A DNA stretch of 64,000 nucleotides, taken from assembly GCA_000787465.1 (NCBI GenBank), contig JSYX01000005.1, forward strand, positions 62,001 through 126,000, read 5' to 3'. The translations under genes and the position numbers were made by a program. This stretch comes from Thermomucor indicae-seudaticae. Its lineage: Eukaryota; Mucoromycota; Mucoromycetes; Mucorales; Lichtheimiaceae. The notes below the pieces were generated by a model. It saw only the letters and a list, made by a program, of their open reading frames with translations, had not been told where the DNA came from and made no database searches. Below, in pieces: positions 11,385 to 21,143 of the stretch (its first letter is position 1; each line of letters starts with the position of its first letter).

Positions 11385-13874
11385 ATGACCAGCCATCAAG
11401 ATCCTCCAGCTAAAGATGATCATTCAGACATTGCAGAGCAGCTGGGCGATTTGGCATTGTCTGCGCGCGACGAGGAGGTGCAGCATCCACCGAATCGAGG
11501 CGGTATATCGCAATCGGCATTTGCCAAACGGCGACGGAGGTTATTCTTCTTGTCCACTCGTCGTTGCGTTGTACACCCGTCTTAGGGATTTATATATATA
11601 TAGACTGGCGACGAATATAGAGCACATGGGGATGCACGCGTCGTACGTCAAGCCTACGGAAGATATCTTTAATGCGAATGATCCGCGTATCAAGGAAGAC
11701 ATTATCAGTATCATTATGCAGTATCTTTCGGACGAAGGCTACCATGCGGCGCAGGCTGTCTTGTACGACGAAACCAATGTCAAGTGGAAAGAGCGCGAGG
11801 AGCGGACCATTGAAATCAAACGACTCAAAAAGGCCATCCTGGGTAAGAAGAAGTGGAAAGAAGGAAAAGTAGCAGACGACGATTGATTGATATATGGATT
11901 TGACGTTGGTGGAAAAAGACGGCGATTGGCAAGAAGTAGAGAAACTGTGTACGAAACCGTTGGTCAAGAACCACAAGTTTTTCCTGTATTCGATATACAA
12001 GCAGCAATATCTGGAGTACATTGAGCGGCGAGAGATACAAAAGGCATTCACGTTTCTCAACAAACGGTTAAAGCCGCTGGAGCATTTGCAGACCAAGCCA
12101 AACGAGTTTAAAGACCTTTGTTATCTCTTGACGGTCAAGTCGATCCATGAGGTCCCGAGTTTCCGGACATGGGAAGGCATTATGGCCGCTCGGTAAGCAG
12201 TTGAAAAGTCTGACGAGAAAACGGGCGGTTATACTGACTGAATGAAAATAGCGAAAATCTCGTAGACCAACTCCAATCCATGCTTGACTTTGAAAATGCC
12301 GACCGTCATAGTAAGTAATATAAACTTGCTCTTTGGGTTTTTATTACGACGGGTCATTGATTGGTGAAATTGCTAGGTAATCGTTATATACCACCCAACC
12401 GATTATTAACATTACTGCGACAGGCAGTGGCGTATCAGATTGAATTTTCTCGATATCATCCCAAAGTCGCTCCGGCTGTAAACTCGTGAGTATCTGTCGC
12501 TTGCTTGAGTTACCGAAGAAGAACAGGAACAGTTCATTCAGAACACCTTTATTTTTCCCCCAGCCTGTTGGAAAATTATACAAGCTTTGTGATACCGAAT
12601 GCCATGGCAGCTAACCTGACGGGCCACCGAAGAAATGTAAAGTGTGTCGAATTTATCGGCGAAGATGGCCGAGAGATTGTTTCAGGATCAAGGTAGAATA
12701 GATGGAGCAAGAGATTATATATGGAAAGAGCTGACCCGTGGCACAACATATCAGTGATAACACACTTCGAATATGGGGAACCGAGACAGGTGAATGTCAT
12801 GCTATACTCGAGGGACACCGATCAAGGATTTGGGACGTGTCCAGTACTTTTCAAGGGGACGTTGTAGCGAGTGCCAGTGGAGATGGCACTGTCAAGGTCA
12901 GAAATAACAGAGAGATTTTATAACAGGAGTGCAACCGCTAAGCTACGGTACGACAGATATGGAAGCTCAGAGATACCATGCCGCTTTGTACGGCAACATT
13001 GACTGGGCATTCCGGGGACGTCTACTCTACGCAGTATCATCCAAGCGAGGTAAAGGGGGGCCAACTGAGCCAGATAAAAAAACCAATGAAAACATTAACG
13101 TTCTCTACGTAGACTCATCTTGTAACAGGTGGTTATGACAAGACCGTTCGACTTTATGACGTAAACACGGGCGTTGTCGTAAAGACGTTTACTGGACATC
13201 AGCTGGCGGTGACAAAGACGATATTTAATCCCCTCGGTAACCTGGTTATCAGTGGGTAAGTCCGTTCATCATAAAATTACGTGATGGTAACTAATTGAAA
13301 CAAAAAGATCCAAGGACAATACCATCAAGTTTTGGGACATTGTCTCGGGTCTCTGCATCCGGACGATATCGTCGCATTTGGGCGAAGTAACGTCCGTGGA
13401 AATGAATTCCGGAGGAACCTATCTTTTGAGCTGTTCCAAAGACAACTCGAATCGGTTATGGGACGTGCGGATGGTTAGTCCATCTTTGGTGGGGAACAGC
13501 AAAAAGGTCCATTACTTGACGCTTTGTTTGAACCAAGGTACGCCCGATACGGAAGCTCAAGGGGCATCAGAACACGTCCAAGAATTTCATCCGAGCCAGC
13601 TTTGCTGATAATAACCTTATTGTTGGCGGGTCAGAGGTAAGAATACAAATCAAGCAGAGCACGGAAATGTTCCAGTCATGGAGTGAAACGATACCAGGAT
13701 GGCATCGTTTATGTTTGGGATCAAGATACGGGAGAAATCCTGCAGAAACTGCGTGGACATGCTGGCGTTGTGTATGAAGCAGCGTGGAATGCAAAGCAGG
13801 GCATGCTGGCCAGTTGTAGTGATGATCAGACAGTCAAGGTTTGGTGTTATGACGACAAGGTAGGATGTGTATAA
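11385..13874 (+). CDS. LisH/CTLH WD40-repeat protein
   Basis: Twelve exons (11385-11539, 11604-11842, 11919-12192, 12252-12310, 12377-12485, 12564-12692, 12755-12896, 12957-13049, 13113-13255, 13308-13473, 13538-13636, 13698-13874) close in frame to 594 residues. After an acidic N-terminus comes a LisH-like dimerisation helix (IISIIMQYLSDEGYHAA, about residues 75-100), a CTLH-type segment (AILDGDWQEVEKLC), a helical region with RLLTLLRQAVAYQ, and about seven WD40 blades with repeated WD or IW ends (SDNTLRIW, SKDNTIKFWD, CSDDQTVKVW). This layout resembles scaffolds of ubiquitin-ligase or chromatin complexes (WDR26/GID7-like, TOPLESS-like), but the central NRYIPPNRLLTLLRQ region is not one I can place. 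Function unknown; a scaffold role is inferred. The start at 11385 is the first ATG that stays open. Confidence 0.85.
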
Positions 13875-14139
13875 AAGTGGGTTTGGGGGATGTATTGTTT
13901 CGCTGACTTTAAGTCGAACAGTTACCACTGGATACGTAGTATAACAAAACTCGCGCATTTGTATTATATGGTTCAATTTTTGCCTTAGTATAATTTGCCT
14001 TGGTCTCGCTTAGATCATGTCTCAGTTCGTTTTGTGTTACACGAGGCAAAAAAATGAGTGGAAAAATTGCCGGGCCGGTTAATCCAAGCGCGGATGATTT
14101 TCTTCTTTTCCTTGTATAAAACGTGCATAAAGACAAGAT

Positions 14140-16204
14140 ATGAGTGGTAGGATCATGGTAGTCCAAAAGTATATTCCACATTTTTTTAAATCCACCGCGT
14201 CGAAACGCAATATAGAGCAGCAGCCGCTGTATCGAGCGACACATTCTTATGCAGCACGTCAGAGCGACGAACTGACGGTCAAAGCGGGCGACACCGTGCG
14301 CATTACGCATTGCGAGAGTGACGATTGGTGGCATGCCGAGAACATGGAGACGGGTCAAGCGGGCCTGGTGCCCAGTAATGTAATTACGAGTATGGAGCGA
14401 CTGGTTTTGCTCGCGGGTTGTCTGACACTATGCTTTAGTTTCTCGAAAAAGTAGGAGCGAACACGGCCTTGGCTACGGTTTCAGAAACAACGGAAGGTAG
14501 TAATCGATTCGCCATGGTGTAATCGTATCATCTTGCTCAGCTTTTTTTATTTATTGACCAGACCAGGTTGTTCTGGCAAAAGTGATTCAAGACTTTGAAG
14601 CACAGAGCTCGGACGAGCTGACGCTTTGGAAAGACGGGGTGGTCACGGTGCTTGATCAGTCTGTAGGCGAAGGATGGTGGAAGGGCGACTTGAATGGCAA
14701 GATTGGAATATTTCCCGCCAATGTACGTGTTGCGCACCGTTCTTTTCTTTTTAACGTGTTGGCTTTTGCTCACTGTGGCGAATCGAGTGTAGCACGTGAA
14801 GCTGGTGGATCCCGTGAACGAGGCGCAGCCTGAAGAAGGACGCCGCAAGAGTAGGTTGCTCCATCTACTTTGAGGTTGACCATTTGACTGACTTGGGTTA
14901 CTCTCTTAGGCACATTTAAGCTGGCTGCTTATGGAGTCAAAGAGGGTGGTATCGGGAGTATATTGGCAGGAGGTATGGGTCTTCGCAAGAAACCACCTCA
15001 ACCAGATGTGAAGCCGACTCCAGCCCCACAATCAGTCGCTAGTGTTTCTCAGGATAATGTAGTAGAGCGCAAGAAAGGTATGTGGTGTCAAGGAGGAAAA
15101 GAAAAGCAAAGAGCTAACAATGTATACGATAAGGAATGGTGCTCCACGATTATGAACCTGAAAATGAAGGTGAGTAAAAAGATAAACGGCAAAAGCGAGC
15201 GGCTGTTCTAAAGTTGTTGTTTATCAGACGAAATCCGGTTAATGCGAGGCGAGTACGTGACGATTATTGACAAGATGGAAGATCAAGGATGGTGGAAAGG
15301 CACAAACGAAGCAGGGCAATCAGGCTTGTTTCCATCCAATTTTGTGCAGGTCGTTGAAGAGCAGCCGCCACAGCGGCCTCCACCCCGTAAACGGCCTCCA
15401 ACCATCAAGACAGATACGATGGCGCGTCCGCCACCCGTACCCGTTGCTACACGACCTCAGGCCTTGCTGACCCATCGAAACCAGGAGTCGTCTCGACCCA
15501 AAACGTCTCCACCTTTACCTGCTACTCGTCCACCTTCCGTCACAGAATCCACCAGCAGGCTAGGACATAAGAAGACGCCCTCGGTCCCTCTTGTTTCGCC
15601 CGATTTACCGCCCGTCACACCCAACAACCATGCGCCAGCAAGACCTACACGACCCATCCCGACGCCTGGCTCGTCTACACCGCGTACATCCGTGGATCGA
15701 TCTTCTACTTGTTCTGAACCTCCTGCACCCCTCGCTAAACCACCCAAAGTAAGTTGGTGTTTTTCTTTGTGTCGGTCGAGGTTGAGGATTTTGTCTGACG
15801 TAACTTGATGGGTACAGGTGAATGCCAAACAAACACCCGGCGGACGTAAGTGATAAACAAGCAAGTTGCAAAAATAACATGCCTAAAAGTTGTGAATAGC
15901 TACTCCACCTGTACGTCCTACGCCATCCATCTCTCGACCTCTTAGTCAAACGCCCCCGCGTCCGCCGCCATCATCCACCGATACTACTACTAATGAACGC
16001 AAAAGTTCAAGTAGCGAACCACCTCTTTCACCGCCACCCATGCCGAGACGCTCGATGCCGCCACCACCTTTGACCGAGTCCAGGGACGACTGGATTAAGA
16101 AGGAATTCGAAAAGCTTCGATCGCTCCTGGAAGCCGAACGAGCGGAACGGCTTCGGTTAGAACAGGAACTGAAAGAGCTAAAGGCGCGACTCGGCGTAGA
16201 ATAG
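14140..16204 (+). CDS. three-SH3 adaptor protein, CIN85/CD2AP-like, with C-terminal coiled coil
   Basis: Nine exons (14140-14379, 14439-14496, 14562-14722, 14793-14850, 14910-15077, 15134-15169, 15228-15748, 15818-15845, 15900-16204) close to 524 residues. Three SH3 domains are clear from their ALYDY-like starts, WW pairs and PSN/PAN ends: about residues 30-80 (DDWWHAEN, VPSN), 105-160 (EGWWKGDLNGKIGIFPAN) and 230-290 (GWWKGTNEAGQSGLFPSN). A long proline-rich tail (PPRPPPSS, PPPMPRRSMPPPP) follows, then a terminal coiled coil (about the last 40 residues, heptads of Leu and Glu). The same order occurs in animal CIN85/CD2AP, which link membrane traffic to actin. In fungi such proteins usually serve endocytosis or actin patches; inferred here. 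The first 15 residues are uncertain because a second ATG lies at 14155. Confidence 0.88.
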
Positions 16205-16213
16205 TAGTTTTAT

Positions 16214-16935
16214 TCATTGGCGTGATTCTCTGCTCATGACTTCCAGCATAATTTGATTACACATTTTGGCATACGGGTTTTCATTGACGACATAGTTTCG
16301 AGCGATTGGGTTGCCGTATTTGGCGCCCAGTTGAAAGTCTGCGTGTGCGCCTGCTTGATCCCCTTGTTGGCGTCGAAGAATGGCGCGTTGTGTATATGCC
16401 TAATATAATATATATTTGAGAAAACAAGTTGCATCATCCACATCTGGCGACAGACCTGTTTGAGAATGCTGGGTTGGCCTTGGCCGAGCTTGTTATCAAT
16501 GACGGTATCCAGGTCTTTGCGAGCCAACTCGTTATTCTTCATCAATCGATGCACTTGTGCCCTTGTATACATAAAGAACATTCAGAAGGACATGCATTAT
16601 AATCCTTTTCTTGGTGATAAAGATATACCGATTGTTGTAGGCTGAGGCATAGCTGGGTTCCAGTCCAATGCATTCATCGAGCAGCTTTAATGCAGCATCC
16701 AAATGCCCTTGCTCGGCTTCCTTGACCGCGCGGCCCTCCAGATCCTGTAGCTTCTTTAACAGCTCGGGCTCGATACCTTTTCGTTTCGTCTAAGCAACTT
16801 TATGCAAAAGAAAGAAACAAAGGATGAATGATATTTACTGGGACGCGTATCGATCGTCTGCGCAACGGATTCTAGCGAAAGTCCCTGGTGTTCAGGATTA
16901 AAAATCAACTCTAGCACTGCATCATCGGAAATCAT
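16214..16935 (-). CDS. TTC36: TTC36-like tetratricopeptide protein, model has a one-base phase conflict
   Basis: Segments 16935-16839, 16789-16629, 16561-16456 and 16399-16214. The start MISDDAVLELIFNP and the end NPYAKMCNQIMLEVMS match the hallmark ends of TTC36 (animal protein of about 190 residues); between them are three TPR helices pairs including LDAALKLLDECIGLEPSYASAYNNRA. TTC36 binds partner proteins through its TPR fold; its fungal role is unknown. Introns 2 and 3 fit perfectly. The first intron does not: the only good donor (GTAAAT, after 16839) leaves phase 1 while the acceptor (TTAG before 16789) opens phase 0, so the two conserved halves are out of frame by one base. This could be an assembly error, a non-canonical intron or a decayed gene. 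It ends convergently 10 bp from the SH3 gene. Confidence 0.75.
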
Positions 16936-17811
16936 GATGGCCTTCAGAAAACAGAAAGAAAGAGTCGTGGGAAAATTGGTTGCAGATCATTGGGCCCATT
17001 TTTATAGCCTTTTGCGTCCTCGGTTGGCAGTGTTTGCGTCAACATAAGTGAAATTTGCGCCATGCTTTAACAAAGATTTTTACGGTCGAAATACATTTGC
17101 ACTGTGATATAAAAACCTTATACGTGACAGAAGGCTTATGGTATGCATCCGTGCGTTCGACTGGCTGCGTAGTAGATTACGCGTAATGGGAGTGGTTCCT
17201 TGTCATTTGCACTTGCGGAAAAAAAAACTTTGGACGCTGCTGGCAAAGATCATTTTGCATTGATTCCATTTTTTCAATTCATCTTTTGGGTGAAGACGTT
17301 CGCACTAACGCTATCGTGAATATAATCAGAAACTCAAGTGAATCATCAAAGTCTTTTTGCAAGGGTTTGCTACAATCTTGCCATTTATACTGCACCCACA
17401 GGCCGGCTAACCGGGAACACCCTTCGGGGGTAAGTGACATATTACAATGGAGAGCAAAGGAAAAGATATCTAACGATGATTGGACTTATGTGCTGCTCGA
17501 GGTGTATTTTGCGTTGACTGAAAGCAAACATATCCTTCGTCCAACGTAAATCATGTACTGATTAAGCCGCAAAATTGGTCTCATTTTTAGCGCAAATTTG
17601 GTTTACAGTCGATGCGAAATATACCTTTAAGTAGCGCAAAAGTCTAATCAATAAACAGTATGTACAGGAATGACATATGTTCAAGAATGCAAGGGAGATA
17701 CATATAAATGTCAGGAGGATGCGAGTGCTAGTATGCTGAAAATGGGGTAGGGCGGGTATAGATATTGAAGACGGGGGTTATCATGTCCTACGAAGGAGGG
17801 AGGAGGGGGAA
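16936..17811. other. intergenic region
   Basis: About 0.9 kb between the starts of TTC36 and the end of the next minus-strand gene. The only longer ORF (17286-17549, plus) shows no domain and has poor coding character. Nothing else seen. Confidence 0.55.
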
Positions 17812-19725
17812 TTATATGCACTCTGCTTTGACAGTCGACCTGCTGCTGCCATCTCTACTAGGCTGTTGTTGTACGTGCATGATCCAATTCTTCGCTCTTT
17901 CTTTTAATCCTTCCACAAGACTGGTAACTTGCTGCCGCAACTGATAGGACGGTTCATTCGGTGCTGCTGCTCGAATCCACCGCGGCAGTACTTGCTCAAG
18001 ATACAGAATCGTTGCGTCCGGGAATATGCTCCTTGCTCTTTGGATGATCCGAAGTATCCTCACAAGGTTGATCCGACATGCAACTACAACCTCCCGGTCG
18101 CGGCTATTCACCTCCAACATATGGAACACGTACGATGTGACCAGGCACCCGTACACCGGACTATGGTAGCATCCAATCGGATCCACTTCGGCCAGCAGCT
18201 CCAACACGTACGTGTACTCGTTCGCAGCACTCAAGCACCCCACCACGCAATAGAACTCTGTCTCTGGCGTCATGGTTTTGCCGGGCTGAACAGGTTGTCG
18301 ATACGACAGAAAATCCGCGATCGCCGTCTGCGGCATGCTATTCTGCACGACGCGCTCATAAATGTCCTTCACCAGCGTCTCCCGTGCCGCCTTCTCTTGG
18401 TCCAGTGTGTACAGGTAGCGACCGGACAGGAACGGCACGTACGCCGCGATACGCGTGTCGCAGTACGATGCGTGCAACAGCAGCGGCTCCAGATCGGCGC
18501 GGCTCCACGTCCTCTTCATCCCATCACCCAACTGCACTCGAAAATGCTCGGGCGTGTTCATGTAAGTCTCAAACAGCGTGCGATCCATCGCGTCCTTGAG
18601 CGCTTTCGGCGACTGTATCACGATCGAGTAGGCTGTCCGGAACAGATGCATCTTGCGAATCATCACTATCCTGCAATGCTGCGAAAGATACTCGACGCGC
18701 CGCGCCATCTGTTCCCCTGGTAACGGCCGCGGAAAGTCGACCTGCCATTCCGTCACGTTGATCACGCCCGTGCCGCCCGACGTGTTCCAGTCAGCATAGT
18801 AGTCCGCACACAACAACATCCACGCCAGTCTTCGAAGCCGTTCCCTGTCGCTGCTCTCGACTTTCTCTGCCGCGTCCAACTTGTGCAGATCCATCGCAAA
18901 TGCCGTACGAAGCGCGATCTTCAGAAGGCTGGAGTGCGTCCGTGCCGGCGAGAACATGTCCATGTGCCCGTGAGGATAGAGAGACAGGATAAAGAGCGAC
19001 TGGACCACGTAGACGTGGTAGAAATCAAACAGGTCTTGCAGCAGCAGCTTGGCGTGTGTGTAGTAGGTGTGCATGAGTCCGGCGGCGATACCAGGATGGC
19101 CTTGCTTGTGGAGCATGACGTGCCGGATCATCAGGGTACAGATACTCAGGATGAGCAGGGTCTGGACGGGGAACTGTCTTGTTGGCGCCGGGTGGGAAAG
19201 GACCATGTCGGTGTCGGCGAGCAGACGCGCGGCATCGATGAACAGAGCGCCGTCGCACACGACAAAGGCGTGGACGCAATGACGCATCACTTGGAATGTG
19301 TTAAACTGACGAGAGACATCCATACGCGGTAATGGGAAGAGCGAGGACAGACACAGGACGGTGGCGATCGAATGCAGGAAGCTTGGCATCTGGTACTCTT
19401 CGGAAGAGATGGATTCGGTTGACTTGAGCATGGGCGGACGAGGTGGGGGCACGTTGACTCGCAGCTGTTCCAGGACCCTTTCCAGGCCCGCAATCGTCTT
19501 TATGTTTGTTTCCAATGAGAACACCGGCGGTGAGAACTCGAGCGCCCAGTTGACCGTTTTGTCGTCGTCGTCGTTGTCGTCGTCGCCTTCTTCGGCATTT
19601 CGCTCGGCTGCTCTTGGCATCGGCGGTTCAGTCACCACGACGGCCTGCTTCGCGCGCCACAGAATCTGGCGTGCTTCCCGGAGAAAGCGATCAATGGGTA
19701 AGGGTAGCCGATCATGGGCAATCAT
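17812..19725 (-). CDS. Fungal_trans-domain regulator without a visible zinc cluster
   Basis: A single long exon. The reading frame is open to 19845, but I prefer the ATG at 19725 (637 residues, MIAHDRLPLPIDRFL) because the 40 codons upstream look like 5' leader. The central part resembles the middle homology region of fungal transcription factors: QTLLILSICTLMIRHVMLHKQG, the FDFYHVYVVQSLFILSLYPHG segment, LLKIALRTAFAMDLHKLD and RLRRLAWMLLCADYY are the usual helix motifs. No CxxC-type zinc cluster or other DNA-binding domain is found in the ORF or directly upstream, so either it lies in a distant exon or the protein acts through partners. An acidic run (DDDNDDDD) lies near residue 50. Such cluster-less proteins are common in this fungal group. 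Targets unknown. Confidence 0.8.
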   Translation of the reverse strand: MIAHDRLPLPIDRFLREARQILWRAKQAVVVTEPPMPRAAERNAEEGDDDNDDDDKTVNWALEFSPPVFSLETNIKTIAGLERVLEQLRVNVPPPRPPMLKSTESISSEEYQMPSFLHSIATVLCLSSLFPLPRMDVSRQFNTFQVMRHCVHAFVVCDGALFIDAARLLADTDMVLSHPAPTRQFPVQTLLILSICTLMIRHVMLHKQGHPGIAAGLMHTYYTHAKLLLQDLFDFYHVYVVQSLFILSLYPHGHMDMFSPARTHSSLLKIALRTAFAMDLHKLDAAEKVESSDRERLRRLAWMLLCADYYADWNTSGGTGVINVTEWQVDFPRPLPGEQMARRVEYLSQHCRIVMIRKMHLFRTAYSIVIQSPKALKDAMDRTLFETYMNTPEHFRVQLGDGMKRTWSRADLEPLLLHASYCDTRIAAYVPFLSGRYLYTLDQEKAARETLVKDIYERVVQNSMPQTAIADFLSYRQPVQPGKTMTPETEFYCVVGCLSAANEYTYVLELLAEVDPIGCYHSPVYGCLVTSYVFHMLEVNSRDREVVVACRINLVRILRIIQRARSIFPDATILYLEQVLPRWIRAAAPNEPSYQLRQQVTSLVEGLKERAKNWIMHVQQQPSRDGSSRSTVKAECI

Positions 19726-19845
19726 GGCGCAAACAGGAAAAAAAAGATATCGAAAATTCGGCCAGACAAAGAGAAAGCAGTTGGACCCCAAAAATCGGTT
19801 CGTCCGAAGGGGAGGGGGAGGGGAGGGGGGGCGCTTTCTTGACAC

Positions 19846-21069
19846 TTTGTCTGTAAGCGGGGTTTGAAGATCGACGGTTCCTGTGGCAAATCCAATTAAA
19901 CTCTGGGCGCAAAGGGAACTGCGGGTTCCGTTCTTATTACGGACAGCGCACAGGTAATGCGCATAGCATCAGCTAGGATTTCCTGATACTGGGGAAAAAT
20001 AAAAAGTCTTTTGAATACCAGATAAAATACGACGCTGCCGCCCAGTGAAGCTGTTAGTAGAGTGTTTCAGGTTGACTGACCAGTGTCGCTGAAATGGGGA
20101 ATTCGCGCCGTCCCTGGTCACTGAATGCCCTGATTTGGAAAAAAAGCCCCATTTCCCCTTAGTGTAAGCATGAATCCAAGCAGAAAGACATCCTGTAATT
20201 TCGTGGTGCATCAGTAATATGGATCCTATTTCTGTATATATAGAATGATCTTTGTTTTGACCGCCTACTAGAACGACTGTTCGTTTGGATAAATAACCTA
20301 CGGACTGTATTTTCTTAGGTTGTAGATACCAATAATTTGTCGTCTTTTGTAGGGTGTAGTATCCAGTAATAGGAGCCCTATTGCACGGCAGACAAGTTCT
20401 GCAGGACAACGTTGCGAATAGTTTCATAATTCTGTGTCTTTTTTTCCTTGAGAGAGCAAGTGCTAAAGCAACCCTGTTTTTAAGCATTCTGGGTCAATGC
20501 TTCTGAGACATGGTATTGACGCCATCGGTTATCGTGTTCCGATGAAGAAATATGTAACGCAAGGTGAGCATCCGCATAAACATCCAATATCGCTTAAAAA
20601 GAGAGCATTCGATCTCAAGATAGATGCAGCAGACAGCATTGACTGACGCTTAGACAGCTTGCCATGGCGCTCACTAATGAGTGCGCGTAGGAACTTTACT
20701 CACTCTATATCGTGGACTAAAAACGAAAAGTATGCATGCAAAAATCTACACTTGCGCAATGATATGCCGTCAGCAGAGCACTTTGCATGCCAGGATGTCA
20801 CTCCTGAAAATTGACAAGGCGCTCTGAACTTAAGTTGCCATTCTAAATACTATCTTTGGTCTGTCAATAAAGGGCAATCAGCTAAGAAAGCGGAATTCCG
20901 CCTTCGGAAGCTTCCAGCAGTCCAAACCGCATGGCATGTAATTTCAAGGAAATAAAAAAGCTTATGGTGAAAGTAGCTAGTCCAAAATCTTTTTCGTTCG
21001 TCATGGAAAAAGAGGAAAGGGAACGGCATAAGAAGAGTCCATCAGAGATAAGTAAAGTGAAGAGGTCAA
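19846..21069. other. gene-poor stretch before tRNA-Lys
   Basis: Upstream flank of the Fungal_trans gene, one doubtful ORF (19969-20487), otherwise no feature that I can support. Confidence 0.5.
19969..20487 (-). CDS. doubtful ORF, 172 residues, no known domain
   Basis: An open frame of 172 residues rich in Arg, Thr and aromatic residues. It includes a Cys cluster (CRTCLPC) but no pattern I recognise, no signal peptide and no repeat. It stands alone in a gene-poor stretch. It may be chance; listed because of its length in otherwise empty sequence. Confidence 0.2.
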   Translation of the reverse strand: MLKNRVALALALSRKKRHRIMKLFATLSCRTCLPCNRAPITGYYTLQKTTNYWYLQPKKIQSVGYLSKRTVVLVGGQNKDHSIYTEIGSILLMHHEITGCLSAWIHAYTKGKWGFFSKSGHSVTRDGANSPFQRHWSVNLKHSTNSFTGRQRRILSGIQKTFYFSPVSGNPS

Positions 21070-21143
21070 GCCCGACGGGGGACTCGAACCCCCAACCTTG
21101 AGATTAAGAGTCTCACGCTCTAGGCCAATTGAGCTAGCCGGGC
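21070..21143 (-). tRNA. tRNA-Lys (anticodon CUU)
   Basis: Read on the minus strand the 74 bases fold into a full cloverleaf: acceptor stem GCCCGGC with GTCGGGC (one G-T pair), D arm starting TAGCTC and closing GAGC, anticodon stem TGAGA/TCTCA with loop CTCTTAA (anticodon CTT, reads AAG), a 5-base variable loop, and T arm GGGGG-TTCGAGT-CCCCC. B-box GGTTCGA type sequence is intact. No intron. It decodes lysine AAG codons. Confidence 0.95.

Noticed and set aside
9188..13874. Secondary-metabolite gene cluster around the acyl-CoA ligase
   Set aside because: No synthase, oxidase or transporter nearby; neighbours are housekeeping genes.
17929..18723. 264-residue plus-strand ORF
   Set aside because: Antisense shadow of the Fungal_trans gene.
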